DNA of 64,000 nt from Actinopolymorpha cephalotaxi (GCF_013408535.1 NZ_JACBZA010000001.1:2626850-2690849), one strand, 5' to 3'. Shown: positions 33,216-43,171, counted from the stretch's first letter. A program made the numbers and translations. Notes: a model not told the origin generated them from the letters alone.

Positions 33216-35744
33216 ATGACGCGTCGGCGCATCCACCTCTTCTCGGCAAGCAGAGCCTCTGGACGCAGGGCGCGTACGGCGCTGGCCGCGGGATCGACCT
33301 TCGCGCTCGCGCTCGCCGGCCTCACCGTCACCACCACGTCCGCCTCGGCCGCCTCCACCGACCTGGTGCTGAACGAGGTGTACGGCGGTGGTGGCAACTC
33401 CGGCGCGGCGTACACCCACGACTTCGTCGAACTCCTCAACCACGGCAGCGTTCCGGCGTCGCTGGAGGGGCTGTCGCTGCAGTACGGCTCGGCAGCGGGC
33501 AACCTCGGCGGTGGTTCCGCGCCCGGGTCCGGATCGCTGAAGGTCGACCTGCACGGCAGTGTGGCGCCCGGTCACACGTTCCTCGTGCAGCTCGCGCCCG
33601 GCTCCGGCACCGGCCAGGCGCTGCCCGAGCCGGACCAGTCGAGCACCGCGATCAACCTGTCCGGCACGGCGGGGAAGGTCGCCCTGGTGCGCGGCACGAC
33701 CGTCCTGTCGTGCGGCATGTCCTGTGCCACCGACCCGGCCGTGGTGGACTTCCTCGGCTACGGCAGCGCGAACGACTTCGAGGGCCACCCGGCGGTGGCT
33801 ACCTCCAACGCCACGGCCTCCTCGCGCGGCGGCGCGGCGGACGCCCGCGACACCGACGACAACGCGGCCGACTTCGCCACCGGCACTCCGACCCCGGTCA
33901 ACGCAGCCGGGGAGTCCGGAGGCGGCACCGACCCCGGTCCCGAACCCGAGCAGGCGACAATTCCCGCCATCCAGGGCCACGGGCACCGCTCCCCCTACGG
34001 CGGCAGGCGGGTCGTCACCACCGGCGTGGTGACGGCGAAGAAATTCGACGGCTACTGGATCCAGGACTCCGCCGGCGACGGCGACGACACCACTTCCGAC
34101 GGCGTCTACGTCTACGCCGGCGCCTCCGGCGCGAAGCCCGCGGTAGGGAAGACGGTCACCGTCACCGCCACGGTGAGCGAGTTCCGCCCGTCCTCGCGTA
34201 CCGGCCCCAACCTCGCCCTCACCGAACTCACCGACGCCACCTTCACCGAGGCCGCCCAGCAGGAGAAGATGCCGGCGCCGGTCCTGATCGGACCGGGCGG
34301 ACGGGTCGCCCCCGCGGAGAACGCCGACAGCGGCGACGGCTCGGGCAACCGGGTCGACGTGGAGACGACCGGCGACTTCCGGCCCGACCGGGACGCGATC
34401 GACTTCTACGAGACGCTGGAAAGCATGCTGGTGGAGGTCGGCGACGCGCAGGTGGTCGGGCCGACCAACAGCTACGGCGAACTGACAGTCGTACCCGGCG
34501 GCACCACCGGTGCACCCCGCACGCGGGCCGGCGGCGTTCGCTACGCCTCCTACGACACGCCCAACACCTCTCGGCTCACCGTCGACGACGAGATCATCTA
34601 CAAGCAGATGCCCGCCGCGAACGTCGGTGACTCGTTGGCCGGCGAGGTGAGCGGCCCGCTCTCCTACGACTACGGCACGTTCCGCCTCTACCCCACCTCG
34701 GTGCCGACGGTCCGCTCCGGTGGGCTGACCAAGGAGGTCACCGAGGCCCCGGCGCGCAACGAGGTGGCGATCGCGACGTTCAACGTGGAGAACCTCGACC
34801 CGACCGACCCGCGGGAGAAGTTCGACCGGCTGGCCGGGACGATCGTGCGCAACCTCGCCGCTCCCGACGTCCTCGCGCTGGAGGAGGTCCAGGACGACAC
34901 CGGACCGGAGTGCCCCGACGGCCCTTCGGCCACGTGCCAGTCCGACGGGGTGGTGTCGGCGGACAGGACGCTGCGGATGCTCACGGACGCGATCACCGCG
35001 GCCGGCGGCCCGGCGTACCAGTGGCGCCAGATCTCCCCGGTCAACCTGGCCGACGGCGGCGAGCCGACCGGCAACATCCGGGTGGCCTTCCTCTTCCGCA
35101 CCGACCGCGGAGTGTCGTTCGTCGACCGGGCCGGCGCAGACGCGACGACCGCCACGGACGTGACGCGGCAGGCCGACGGGCGGGCGGCGCTCACCTTGTC
35201 CCCCGGCCGGATCGCGCCCACCGACGCCGCGTGGAACAACTCGCGCAAGCCGCTCGCCGGTGAGTTCACCTACCGAGGGCGGACGTTCTTCGTCGTCGCC
35301 AACCACTTCAACTCCAAGGGCGGCGACGAACCCCTGCTCGGCCGCTGGCAGCCGCCGGTGCGTTCGTCGGAGACCCAACGGCACGCCCAGGCCCAGCTCG
35401 TGCACGACTTCGTCGCCCGGATCCGGGCGGTCCAGCCGGACGCGGAGGTACTCGTCGTCGGCGACCTGAACGACTTCGAGTTCTCGCGTACGGCCCAGAT
35501 CCTGCAGGAGGGCCGGACGCTGGTGAGCCTGCCCGCCCTGCTGCCGCCGGCCGAGCGCTACTCGTACGTCTTCGACGGCAACTCCCAGGTGCTCGACCAG
35601 ATCCTGGTGAGCCCGGCGCTGATCGGCACCAGGTCCGCCGGCCTGTCCGGCCGGGTGCGTGGGTACGACATCGTGCACGTCAACGCGGACTTCGCCGACC
35701 AGGTGAGCGACCACGACCCCCAGGTGGTGCGCATCATCCCGTGA
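33216..35744 (+). CDS. Secreted nuclease with lamin-tail domain and endonuclease/exonuclease/phosphatase domain
   Basis: 842 residues. Signal peptide at 1-45 (RTALAAGSTFALALAGLTVT, cleavage near SASAAS). Residues about 46-190 are a lamin-tail domain (LVLNEVYGGGGNSGAAYTHDFVEL, read in two strands). Residues about 250-470 hold OB-fold-like strands. From about 515 comes the EEP catalytic domain: ATFNVENLDP, LALEEVQDD (metal-binding Glu), ANHFNSKGGD (catalytic His), VVGDLNDFE and SDHDP at the end. This is the ExeM/NucH plan of extracellular DNases. It degrades DNA outside the cell for nutrients or biofilm control. GGGAG lies eight bases before the ATG. It stops one base before the convergent WYL gene. 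Confidence 0.88.
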   Translation: MTRRRIHLFSASRASGRRARTALAAGSTFALALAGLTVTTTSASAASTDLVLNEVYGGGGNSGAAYTHDFVELLNHGSVPASLEGLSLQYGSAAGNLGGGSAPGSGSLKVDLHGSVAPGHTFLVQLAPGSGTGQALPEPDQSSTAINLSGTAGKVALVRGTTVLSCGMSCATDPAVVDFLGYGSANDFEGHPAVATSNATASSRGGAADARDTDDNAADFATGTPTPVNAAGESGGGTDPGPEPEQATIPAIQGHGHRSPYGGRRVVTTGVVTAKKFDGYWIQDSAGDGDDTTSDGVYVYAGASGAKPAVGKTVTVTATVSEFRPSSRTGPNLALTELTDATFTEAAQQEKMPAPVLIGPGGRVAPAENADSGDGSGNRVDVETTGDFRPDRDAIDFYETLESMLVEVGDAQVVGPTNSYGELTVVPGGTTGAPRTRAGGVRYASYDTPNTSRLTVDDEIIYKQMPAANVGDSLAGEVSGPLSYDYGTFRLYPTSVPTVRSGGLTKEVTEAPARNEVAIATFNVENLDPTDPREKFDRLAGTIVRNLAAPDVLALEEVQDDTGPECPDGPSATCQSDGVVSADRTLRMLTDAITAAGGPAYQWRQISPVNLADGGEPTGNIRVAFLFRTDRGVSFVDRAGADATTATDVTRQADGRAALTLSPGRIAPTDAAWNNSRKPLAGEFTYRGRTFFVVANHFNSKGGDEPLLGRWQPPVRSSETQRHAQAQLVHDFVARIRAVQPDAEVLVVGDLNDFEFSRTAQILQEGRTLVSLPALLPPAERYSYVFDGNSQVLDQILVSPALIGTRSAGLSGRVRGYDIVHVNADFADQVSDHDPQVVRIIP

Positions 35745-35745
35745 A

Positions 35746-36801
35746 CTACGCGGGCGGTCCGGTCGGTGCGGTCGGTGCGGTCGGTGCGGTCGGTGCGGCC
35801 GCCGCACCGGCCGCCGTCGGCGAGGTGCCGGCGGGCCCGGCGGCCACGGCCCGACCGAAGCGCGCCGACCACTCGCGTGCCAGCTCGGTCAGCTCAGGTG
35901 GGCTGACGACCTCGAACTCCGCGCCCACCGTCCCGACGATCAGCAGCACCCAGTCCAGGGAGTCGACCGTCATGAGCAGCCGGCACCGGTCGTTGCTTCC
36001 CTCGCCGGCGTCCTCGACCGTCGCCCACTGACCGACCTTCGCCCGGACGGCGTCGGCCGGTGCGTGCACGACCACCTCCACGGCGGTCGAGACCGCGCGG
36101 TTGTCGATCCCGGCGCGAACGAACGCCGCGGCGTCCTCCGCCGGCAGATCGCGCGGGCGAAAGCGCGTGGCGGTGCTGCGGGGTTCGGCCACCCGGTCCA
36201 GCCGGAAGCTGCGCCAGTCGTGCCGGGTGAGGTCGTACGCCACGAGATACCACCGGCGGCCCAGCGACACCAGCCGGTGCGGCTCCACCTGGCGTTCGCT
36301 GCGTTCGCCGGTGTAGGCGGTGTAGGAGAACCGCACCTGCTCCTCGTCGCGGCAGGCCTGGGCGAGCGTGGTCAGGATGTCGGCGTCCACGGTCGGCCCG
36401 CCCGTCCACGCCGCGGGGACGGTCACGGTGCGCAGCGTGTCCACCCGGCGGCGCAGCCGGGGCGGCATCACCTGGGTGATCTTGGCGAGCGCCCGGACCG
36501 AGGACTCCTCGATGCCGGCGATCGCCCCCTGCGTACCGACCCGCAGGCCGATCGCCACGGCCACCGCCTCCTCGTCGTCGATCACCAGCGGGGGCAGGGC
36601 CGCACCGGCGGCGAGCTGGTAGCCGCCGTCGACACCGCGGTTGGCGTCCACCGGGTAGCCCAGCTCGCGCAGCCGGTCGACGTCGCGGCGCAGGGTGCGT
36701 ACGGAAACGCCGAGCCGGTCGGCGAGCTCCTGGCCGGGCCAGTACCGGTGGGTCTGGAGCAGGGAGAGCAGCCGCAGCGTCCGGGAGCTGGTGTTCGCCA
36801 T
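35746..36801 (-). CDS. WYL-domain transcriptional regulator (HTH_11/DeoR-like)
   Basis: 351 residues. N-terminal helix-turn-helix (QELADRLGVSVRTLRRDVDRLRELG, residues about 24-48), WYL domain at about 145-220 (RWYLVAYDLTRHDWRSFRLDRV) and a C-terminal WCX domain. WYL regulators bind nucleic-acid-derived ligands and often control DNA damage or defence genes. The last 15-20 residues are an (APT)n repeat from a 9-bp tandem repeat. CATGCT six bases before the ATG at 36801 fits a leaderless promoter. Divergent from msrB, convergent with the nuclease gene. Confidence 0.88.
   Translation of the reverse strand: MANTSSRTLRLLSLLQTHRYWPGQELADRLGVSVRTLRRDVDRLRELGYPVDANRGVDGGYQLAAGAALPPLVIDDEEAVAVAIGLRVGTQGAIAGIEESSVRALAKITQVMPPRLRRRVDTLRTVTVPAAWTGGPTVDADILTTLAQACRDEEQVRFSYTAYTGERSERQVEPHRLVSLGRRWYLVAYDLTRHDWRSFRLDRVAEPRSTATRFRPRDLPAEDAAAFVRAGIDNRAVSTAVEVVVHAPADAVRAKVGQWATVEDAGEGSNDRCRLLMTVDSLDWVLLIVGTVGAEFEVVSPPELTELAREWSARFGRAVAAGPAGTSPTAAGAAAAPTAPTAPTAPTGPPA
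35761..35796 (+). repeat. Four 9-bp units GGTCGGTGC inside the WYL gene's 3' end
   Basis: Exactly four tandem copies, in frame with the minus-strand gene and encoding APT repeats at its C-terminus. Repeat-number change would alter only the tail length. Confidence 0.9.
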
Positions 36802-36881
36802 GCGCCCAGCATGCCCGACATTGCGGTCAGTTCATGTCCGCTGCCGCAGGGCGTCGCGGCGGGGCGCTGGGCGGGACGGCG

Positions 36882-36887
36882 TAGGGT
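36882..36887 (+). promoter_or_regulatory. -10 element (TAGGGT) of msrB
   Basis: TAGGGT is followed by seven bases and the msrB ATG at 36895, with no ribosome site. Leaderless pattern. Confidence 0.6.
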
Positions 36888-36894
36888 CGAAAGC

Positions 36895-37374
36895 ATGCCG
36901 GAGAACCAGAACGCACAGAACACCCAGAGCACGCAGACCGCCCAGGCACCCCAGGCCGGGCAGGTACGCAAGAGTGACGAGGAGTGGCGCGCCCAGTTGT
37001 CGCCGGAGGAGTACGCCGTTCTCCGTCAGGCCGGCACCGAGCGCCCCTGGACCGGCGAGTACGTCGACACCAAGACCACCGGGGTCTACCGCTGCCGCGC
37101 CTGCGGGACCGAACTCTTCCGCAGCGACACGAAGTTCGACAGCCACTGCGGGTGGCCGTCGTTCTGGTCGCCGATGGCCGGCGACACGGTGCGGCTGCTG
37201 GAGGACCGGTCGTTCGGCTCCGTTCGCACCGAGGTGCGCTGCGCCACGTGCGACTCCCACCTCGGGCACGTCTTCGAGGGTGAGGGCTACGGCACACCCA
37301 CCGACCAGCGTTTCTGCATCAACTCGGTGTCGCTGACCCTCGAACCCGACGAAGCCCCCGGGACGACCTCCTAG
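36895..37374 (+). CDS. msrB: Peptide-methionine (R)-S-oxide reductase MsrB
   Basis: 159 residues. Zinc-binding pairs C67/C70 (YRCRACG) and C116/C119 (RCATCDSH), substrate motif SHCGWPSF, and catalytic C141 in RFCINSVSL. It repairs oxidised methionine (R isomer) using thioredoxin. The first 24 residues are a Gln/Thr/Asn-rich extension not found in most MsrB proteins, possibly a loose N-terminal tail. Leaderless promoter TAGGGT just upstream supports this start. Divergent from the WYL gene. Confidence 0.93.
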   Translation: MPENQNAQNTQSTQTAQAPQAGQVRKSDEEWRAQLSPEEYAVLRQAGTERPWTGEYVDTKTTGVYRCRACGTELFRSDTKFDSHCGWPSFWSPMAGDTVRLLEDRSFGSVRTEVRCATCDSHLGHVFEGEGYGTPTDQRFCINSVSLTLEPDEAPGTTS

Positions 37375-37393
37375 AGTCCTGGGCCGGGTCCGG

Positions 37394-37786
37394 TCAGTTG
37401 GTGGGGCGTTCGCCGGGAAGCACGGCCTGGATCTCCGCGGCGGCGGCGAGCGCCTCCTCCTGGGGCGGCTCGACGGCACGCACGTCGGGCGGAAGCTCGC
37501 CGCCGAAGACCGGTCGCACCTCGAACGCCACGTCCAGGATCTGCTCGCGGGTGAACCCGCCCGACCGCAGCTTGTAGCACTCACCGGAGATCCGGCGGTA
37601 CTCCGCCATGCGTTCCTTCCAAGCGGGGTTGGCCATCCGCTCCTCGTTGGCCTTCATCACCGCGACCAGCCGGTCGAGGGCGTTCTCCAGCCTGAGCAAC
37701 TGCTCCTTGCGCCGCTCGACGTCCATCGTCACCGGCGCTGCCGCCAGGTCGTCACTGCCGCCGAACACCTTCCGCAACCAGCTCAC
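37394..37786 (-). CDS. Hypothetical 130-aa protein
   Basis: 130 residues from the GTG at 37786, chosen because AGGAG lies about six bases upstream; a longer version from 37843 would begin with a low-complexity Gly/Gln/Thr stretch (codons repeating CAGGGGACG) and lacks such a site. The protein starts VSWLRKVFGGSD, then a charged helical segment (VERRKEQLLRLENALDRLVAVM). No family recognised. It ends 19 bases after msrB ends (convergent). Confidence 0.6.
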   Translation of the reverse strand: MSWLRKVFGGSDDLAAAPVTMDVERRKEQLLRLENALDRLVAVMKANEERMANPAWKERMAEYRRISGECYKLRSGGFTREQILDVAFEVRPVFGGELPPDVRAVEPPQEEALAAAAEIQAVLPGERPTN

Positions 37787-37874
37787 ACCTGCTCCTCTCC
37801 CCTGCGTCCCCTGCGTCCCCTGGGCATCGCCCGTCCCCCGCACCCACCTTCACACATGGGGGCCGCGTCGGCGG

Positions 37875-38591
37875 TCAGGGCAACTGGTCGACGATGTCCG
37901 CGATCGGCTTGCGCCGTCCGGCGTAGAACGGCACCTCCTCGCGGGTGTGCAGCCGGGCCTTCGCGCCGCGCAGGTGGCGCATCAGGTCGGTGATCCGGTG
38001 CAGTTCGTCGGCCTCGAAGGCGAGGATCCACTCGTAGTCGCCGAGCGCGAACGACGACACCGTGTTGGCGCGTACGTCGGGGTAGTCGCGGGCCATCATC
38101 CCGTGCTCGGCCAGCATCGCGCGGCGCTCCTCGTCGGGCAGGAGGTACCACTCGTAGGACCGGACGAACGGGTAGACGCTCACGTAGCGCTTCGGCTCCT
38201 CGTCGGCGAGGAACGCCGGAATGTGGCTCTTGTTGAACTCCGCCGGGCGGTGCAGCGCGAGCTGGGACCACACCGGCTCGAAGTGCCGGCCGAGGGACGT
38301 ACGCCGGAACCGGTTGTACGCCTCCTGCAGGTCGTCGGCGTCGGCGGCGTGCCACCAGATGAGCAGGTCGGCGTCGGCGCGCATCCCGGACACGTCGTAG
38401 GTGCCGCGGACCACCACGTCCTTGCCGGCCAGCTGCCCGAACAGGTCCTCGACCTCCGCGGCCAGCGCACGGCCGTCGGCACCCAGCGGCTCGCGCAACC
38501 GGAACACCGACCACATGGTGTAGCGAATCGTCTGGTTCAGGTCACGTGCCCTGGGGCGCGCGGTGCCGCTCTCGTGTCGTGGTGCGCTCAT
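37875..38591 (-). CDS. hemQ: Coproheme decarboxylase HemQ (ChdC)
   Basis: 238 residues of the chlorite-dismutase-like family, with [12 protein letters not shown] at the start, DLLIWWHA (about 76), [26 protein letters not shown] (about 140-165, holding the key Tyr and the proximal His region) and [17 protein letters not shown] (about 183). It decarboxylates coproheme to haem b, the last step of the monoderm coproporphyrin pathway. Its ATG overlaps the stop of hemY (ATGA at 38588-38591), so the two enzymes are coupled. Confidence 0.92.
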   Translation of the reverse strand: MSAPRHESGTARPRARDLNQTIRYTMWSVFRLREPLGADGRALAAEVEDLFGQLAGKDVVVRGTYDVSGMRADADLLIWWHAADADDLQEAYNRFRRTSLGRHFEPVWSQLALHRPAEFNKSHIPAFLADEEPKRYVSVYPFVRSYEWYLLPDEERRAMLAEHGMMARDYPDVRANTVSSFALGDYEWILAFEADELHRITDLMRHLRGAKARLHTREEVPFYAGRRKPIADIVDQLP

Positions 38592-39997
38592 GGGGTCATT
38601 GTCCCCGCGGGCGGCAGGGCGGCGAGCACCTGGGTGGCGGCCGTCCGGGCGCTCGCCACGCAGGCGGGGATGCCGAGGCCGTCGTAGGCGGCGCCGGCCA
38701 CGGCCAGTCCGGGGTGGGCGGCGACGCCGGCGCGGATCCGCTCGACCCGCGCCCGGTGGCCGACGGCGTACTGGGGCAGCGCGCCTCCCCACCGCTGGAC
38801 GTGGGTGTCGACCGGCTCGCCCGCGATCCCGGTGGCCGCGGCCAGGTCGGCGCGCGCGGCGGCGACCAGTTCCTCCTCGGAACGCTGCAGGTCGGCCTCC
38901 TCGTGATGCCGGCCGATCGAGGCGCGGACGATCACCATGTCGGGCGCCCGCTCGGCCAGCCAGCCCCACTTGCGGGAGGAGTACGTCGCCGCCTTGATCG
39001 ACCGGCGCTCCACCGGTGGCACCAGGAAGCCGGAGCCGACCAGGTCCTCGGGCACAGCGGCCGCGGGGTAGGCGAGCGCGATCGTGGCCATGCTGGCGTA
39101 CTCGATCCCGGCGAGGTCGGCAGCCGCTGCGGGCGCGACGGTGTCCAGCAGCCGGCTCGCGGGGCGGGCCGGACAGGCCAGCACCACCGCGTCGGCGCGG
39201 AGGGTCACCGGGGCGCGGGTGGGCCCGGTGAGGAGTTCCCAGCCGGTGGCGGTGCGGGCGAGCGCGCGGACGGTCGTGTCCGTACGCGCGGTCGCCCCGG
39301 ACGCCTGGGCCACCGCGGGCACCAGCCGTCCGACACCGCCGTCCAGCCCGGCGAACACCGGCGCGTCGGAGGTGGGGGCGGCCGCCTTGGCGCGGGCGGC
39401 GGCGCGTACGAGCGAGGGGTCGGTACGCAGCTGGGCCGCGAGCTGCGGGACCGTCGCCTCCAGGGACAGCTCGTCGGCGTGCCCCGCGTACACCCCGCCG
39501 AGAAGCGGCTCGACCAGCAGGTCGACGACCTCCCGGCCCAGCCGGCGTTCGACGTACTTCCCGATCGCCACGTCACCGGACAGCGCCGGCCCGGGCTCGT
39601 CGGGTTCGGCGGCTATCCGGGCGATCGAGTCCGGGCCGAGGATGCCACCGCCGGCGACCGCGGCCCGGTCGGCGGGGATGCCCATCACGGTGCCGGCGGG
39701 AAGGGGACGCAGGCCGCCGCGGGTCCACACCGAGGCGGACGTGGTGGCGGGATACCGGAGCGCGTCGCCGAGCCCGACGGCACGGGCGAGGTCGACCGCC
39801 TCCGGGCGCCGGTTGAGCATCGCCTCGGCCCCGGTGTCGATCGGTACGCCGGCGAGCTCGGCGGTGGCCAGCTTGCCGCCGATCCGGGGCGAGCCCTCGA
39901 GGATCGTCACCGTGAGGTCGGTGCGGCCGGCCTGACGGAGGAACCACGCCGTGGCCGCACCCGCGACACCGCCCCCGACGATCACGATCTCCCGCAT
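38588..39997 (-). CDS. hemY: Coproporphyrinogen/protoporphyrinogen oxidase HemY (CgoX)
   Basis: 469 residues. An FAD-binding Rossmann motif is at the N-terminus ([17 protein letters not shown], about 4-20), followed by the HemY family pattern ([22 protein letters not shown] split around residue 45) and [15 protein letters not shown] (about 158). Together with HemQ it points to the coproporphyrin-dependent route, in which this enzyme oxidises coproporphyrinogen III. GAAGGTGGG about five bases before the ATG is a ribosome site. First gene of hemY-hemQ on the minus strand; divergent from a lipoprotein gene. Confidence 0.9.
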   Translation of the reverse strand: MREIVIVGGGVAGAATAWFLRQAGRTDLTVTILEGSPRIGGKLATAELAGVPIDTGAEAMLNRRPEAVDLARAVGLGDALRYPATTSASVWTRGGLRPLPAGTVMGIPADRAAVAGGGILGPDSIARIAAEPDEPGPALSGDVAIGKYVERRLGREVVDLLVEPLLGGVYAGHADELSLEATVPQLAAQLRTDPSLVRAAARAKAAAPTSDAPVFAGLDGGVGRLVPAVAQASGATARTDTTVRALARTATGWELLTGPTRAPVTLRADAVVLACPARPASRLLDTVAPAAAADLAGIEYASMATIALAYPAAAVPEDLVGSGFLVPPVERRSIKAATYSSRKWGWLAERAPDMVIVRASIGRHHEEADLQRSEEELVAAARADLAAATGIAGEPVDTHVQRWGGALPQYAVGHRARVERIRAGVAAHPGLAVAGAAYDGLGIPACVASARTAATQVLAALPPAGTMTP

Positions 39998-40151
39998 ACG
40001 CCCACCTTCGCAGACCAGGCACGGGCAACCTTGCCCGGCCCGCACGCGTCGGGACAGCACCCCCACCGGGTGATCACGCCGTACGTCGGTACGACACGTG
40101 CCAACACGGATCGGCGCCGCACCCGGCTCGTCGCCCGCGCGGAGGTCCGCC

Positions 40152-41228
40152 ATGACCGGCCCAGAAACACGCCGTCAGTTCCGATCGACTCTTCCGTCCA
40201 GCCGCACCCTCTCTTCCCGCTCCTCCCGCTCGTCGTGGTTCGCCCGTACGTGGGGACTCCTGCCGGCCTTCGCCGTCACCCTGGCGCTGGCCGGGTGCGC
40301 CGGCACGCCGTCCGAAAGCGCGGCCGGTGGCGGATCGGCGAGCAAGGCGGATCCCGGCGCCGGACAACCCGTGGACCGAGCCGCCGCCAAGCCCGGCACG
40401 GATGCCGGGGCGAAGGCCGGCGGGTCCAAGGCCCAACCGGCCAGTGTGGAACTGAAGGAACTTCAGCGGTCCATCGTCCGGACCGCCACCCTCGGCATCC
40501 GCACCAAGGACGCCCGGGCGGCCGCCCGCCGCGCCGCGTCCCTCGCGGAGGGATCCGGTGGGTACGTGGCCAGCCAGGAAAGCAGCTCCGACAAGGACGG
40601 CTCGGGCTCCGACACCCCCGGAACCCGGGGCGCCGGAGATGTCGCGCCCATCGGGGTCAACCTGGTGTTGCGGGTCCCCGTCGCGGACTTCGACCGGGTG
40701 GTCGGGGCGCTCCGCGAGCTGGGAACCGTACGCACCGACTCCCAGCAGGCCACCGACGTCACCGACCAGGTGGTCGACGTGGACAGCCGGGTGAAGAGCC
40801 AGCAGCGCAGCATCGACCGGCTGCGCACCCTGCTCGGCCAGGCGAAGACCGTCGGTGAGGTGATGCAGGTGGAGACCGAGCTCGCCTCGCGTGAGGCCGA
40901 GCTGGAGTCGCTGCAGGCCCGGGCGGCGGCCCTCGGCGGCCAGGCGACCCTGGCGACGATCCGGGTCGACTTCGAGACTCCGCCGGTCGCGGGCACCGAC
41001 GACGGCGACCACGCGGGCACCGGGTTCCTGGGCGGACTGCGTTCGGGCTGGTCGGCGTTCGCCGCCACCGGAAAGGCGCTGCTGACCGCTCTCGGGGCGA
41101 TGACGCCGTTCCTCGTCCTGCTCGGCCTCTGCGTCCTCGTGGGCCTACCGCTGCGGCGCCGGTTGCGGGCGAGGTCCGAGCGCCGGGACGCGCCGGTGGA
41201 GCCGACGCCCCCGCCTGCCGCCTCCTAG
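40152..41228 (+). CDS. DUF4349 lipoprotein with coiled coil and C-terminal membrane helix
   Basis: 358 residues. GGAGGT five bases before the ATG decides the start. A signal peptide with lipobox LALAGC places the lipidated cysteine at residue 49. The core (about 100-270) is DUF4349: SIVRTATLGIRTKDARAAAR, ADFDRVVGALRELGTV, then a coiled coil VKSQQRSIDRLRTLLGQAK and ETELASREAELESLQARA. One membrane helix at about 312-335 (TPFLVLLGLCVLVGLPL) ends it. The family is of unknown function and is found on the cell surface. It interrupts the hem genes, lying on the opposite strand between hemY and hemE. Confidence 0.85.
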   Translation: MTGPETRRQFRSTLPSSRTLSSRSSRSSWFARTWGLLPAFAVTLALAGCAGTPSESAAGGGSASKADPGAGQPVDRAAAKPGTDAGAKAGGSKAQPASVELKELQRSIVRTATLGIRTKDARAAARRAASLAEGSGGYVASQESSSDKDGSGSDTPGTRGAGDVAPIGVNLVLRVPVADFDRVVGALRELGTVRTDSQQATDVTDQVVDVDSRVKSQQRSIDRLRTLLGQAKTVGEVMQVETELASREAELESLQARAAALGGQATLATIRVDFETPPVAGTDDGDHAGTGFLGGLRSGWSAFAATGKALLTALGAMTPFLVLLGLCVLVGLPLRRRLRARSERRDAPVEPTPPPAAS

Positions 41229-41265
41229 GAAGGTGCCGGAGTGGGCCGTCGATGAAGCGGGTGGC

Positions 41266-42339
41266 TCAGCCGCGGGCGGACTCGGTGTGCACGAAGTCGA
41301 CCAGCCGGGCCAGGACGTCCGGGTCGGTCTTGGGCAGGACACCGTGCCCGAGGTTGAAGATGTGCCCGGGCGCCTTCTGGCCGGCGGTGAGGATGTCGGC
41401 CGCCTTCTCCGCGACGATCTCCCACGGTGCGAACACCAGCGAGGGGTCGAGGTTGCCCTGCACCGGCCGGCCGTCGACACGGTCGATCCCGGCGGCCAGC
41501 GGAACCCGCCAGTCGACACCCACGACGTCCGCCCCGGCCGCCGCCATGGCGCCCAGCAGCTCGCCGGTGCCCACACCGAAGTGGATGCGGGGTACGCCGA
41601 GCGTGCCGACCTCCGCCAGCACCGCCTCCGAGTGCGGCCGGACGTACCGGTCGTAGTCGTCGGGAGCCAGGCTGCCCGCCCAGGAGTCGAACAACTGCAC
41701 CGCGGACGCGCCCGCCTCGACCTGGATGCGCAGGAAGCCCGCGGCGATCCCGGCCAGCCGGCCGAGCAGCTCGTGCCAGACCTCGGGTTGGCCGTACATC
41801 AGCGCCTTCGTCGCGGCGTGGTCCTTGCTGGGGCCGCCCTCGACGAGGTAGGACGCCAGCGTGAACGGCGCGCCGGCGAACCCGATCAGCGGTGTGCCGC
41901 CCAGCTCCGCCGTGAGACCACGAATCGACTCGGTGACGTACGTGACGTCGCCGGGCTCGATCGGACGCAGCGGGGCCAGGTCGGCGAGGGTGCGCACGGG
42001 CTCGGCGACCACCGGCCCGACGCCGGGCACGATGTCGAGGTCCACACCGATCGCCTTCAGCGGCACCATGATGTCGGAGTAGAAGATCGCCGCGTCCACG
42101 CCGTAGCGGCGGACCGGCTGCATGGTGATCTCCACCACCTGTTCGGGCCGGGTGCACGACTCGAGCATCGGGATGCCCTCGCGCAGCGCGCGGTACTCCG
42201 GCAGGGAACGCCCCGCCTGGCGCATGAACCACACCGGCGTGTGCGGCACGGGCTCGCCGCGGCAGGCGCGCAGGAACGCCGAGTCCGCGAGGTCGGCGTT
42301 GCGTGGTGTGAGGCTGGTCCGTGCGGTGCTGGTGTCCAC
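41266..42339 (-). CDS. hemE: Uroporphyrinogen decarboxylase HemE
   Basis: 357 residues. The family signature [17 protein letters not shown] is at about 35, and the second, GVDWRVPL with [11 protein letters not shown], at about 277-300. It decarboxylates uroporphyrinogen III to coproporphyrinogen III, feeding the hemY-hemQ pair on the same strand 1.2 kb downstream. The GTG start at 42339 is supported by TACGCT seven bases upstream, a leaderless pattern. Divergent from DUF3000. Confidence 0.94.
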   Translation of the reverse strand: MDTSTARTSLTPRNADLADSAFLRACRGEPVPHTPVWFMRQAGRSLPEYRALREGIPMLESCTRPEQVVEITMQPVRRYGVDAAIFYSDIMVPLKAIGVDLDIVPGVGPVVAEPVRTLADLAPLRPIEPGDVTYVTESIRGLTAELGGTPLIGFAGAPFTLASYLVEGGPSKDHAATKALMYGQPEVWHELLGRLAGIAAGFLRIQVEAGASAVQLFDSWAGSLAPDDYDRYVRPHSEAVLAEVGTLGVPRIHFGVGTGELLGAMAAAGADVVGVDWRVPLAAGIDRVDGRPVQGNLDPSLVFAPWEIVAEKAADILTAGQKAPGHIFNLGHGVLPKTDPDVLARLVDFVHTESARG

Positions 42340-42346
42340 GTTTCGA

Positions 42347-42352
42347 AGCGTA
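42347..42352 (-). promoter_or_regulatory. -10 element (TACGCT) of hemE
   Basis: On the minus strand TACGCT is followed by seven bases and the GTG at 42339. Leaderless pattern. Confidence 0.6.
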
Positions 42353-42573
42353 GGCGGTCGGTCCGACAGGTCCGACGGTCGGTCCGGCGGGCCCGGCGCC
42401 GCCGCCGCGTCCGGCCGTACTACCGCCACACCTGCCCCACTACGGCCACACCACTGCCGAACTCTGCGGTGCTTCCCCGCGAAGAAGTGGTTCGCAGGTT
42501 TCTTTCACGACATGTCCGTGTATCGCCGGGATTCTCGGCGCGTCGGTCCCCGGCGCGCGGGGGTGGGCCGACG

Positions 42574-42579
42574 TAGGCT
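42574..42579 (+). promoter_or_regulatory. -10 element (TAGGCT) of the DUF3000-rnd operon
   Basis: TAGGCT is followed by seven bases and the GTG at 42587, with no ribosome site. Leaderless pattern. Confidence 0.6.
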
Positions 42580-42586
42580 CTCCCGC

Positions 42587-43171
42587 GTGGCCGCGCGTAC
42601 GGATTCGAACGCCCCGCCCGAGATTTTCCAGCGGGCGCTGAGCGAGATACGTGCCGCACCCTTCCGGCCGGAGATCATTGCCGAGGAGGTGCCGGCACCG
42701 CAGCGAGTCGCGCCCTTCGCGGCCGCGATCAGCGCCGACGTCGTGGTCGACGACCTCGACCTGGCCAGCGGCCGGCTCGTCCTGCTCCACCACCCCGACG
42801 GCCATGACGCCTGGAACGGTACCTTCCGGTGTGTGGCGTACGTCCGTGCGGAGATCGAGGCCGAGATGGTCACCGACCCACTCCTCGGCGGCGTCGGCTG
42901 GTCCTGGCTGGTGGAGGCGCTCGACGCCGAGGACGCCGACTTCACCGCGCCCAGCGGCACCGTCACCCGGGTCGCCTCGGAAAGCTTCGGCGGGATGGCC
43001 GACGAGCCGGCGCGGGCCGAGCTGGAGATCCGCGCCTCCTGGACACCCGTGGACGACGCGCTCGGCCGGCACGCGCTTGCCTGGGGGCGGCTGCTGTGCA
43101 CCTCGGCCGGCCTGCCGACGGTTCCGGCCGGTGTCATCCCCATCCCGGGCCGGCGGGTGAGGAGCCGGTGA
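42587..43171 (+). CDS. DUF3000 family protein
   Basis: 194 residues. The family is almost confined to actinobacteria and reads here FQRALSEIRAAPFRPEIIAEEVPAPQRVAP (about 12-41, in parts), WLVEALDAEDADFTAPSGTVTRVASESFGG and ASWTP near the end. Function unknown; it lies with ribonuclease D in many actinobacteria from memory. The GTG at 42587 is placed by the leaderless -10. The stop overlaps rnd (GTGA at 43168), so both are one translational unit, which hints at RNA metabolism. Confidence 0.85.
   Translation: MAARTDSNAPPEIFQRALSEIRAAPFRPEIIAEEVPAPQRVAPFAAAISADVVVDDLDLASGRLVLLHHPDGHDAWNGTFRCVAYVRAEIEAEMVTDPLLGGVGWSWLVEALDAEDADFTAPSGTVTRVASESFGGMADEPARAELEIRASWTPVDDALGRHALAWGRLLCTSAGLPTVPAGVIPIPGRRVRSR

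Noticed and set aside
32424-35807. 1127-codon minus-strand frame across the nuclease gene
   Set aside because: Same reason: shadow of a real gene with signal peptide and catalytic motifs on the plus strand.
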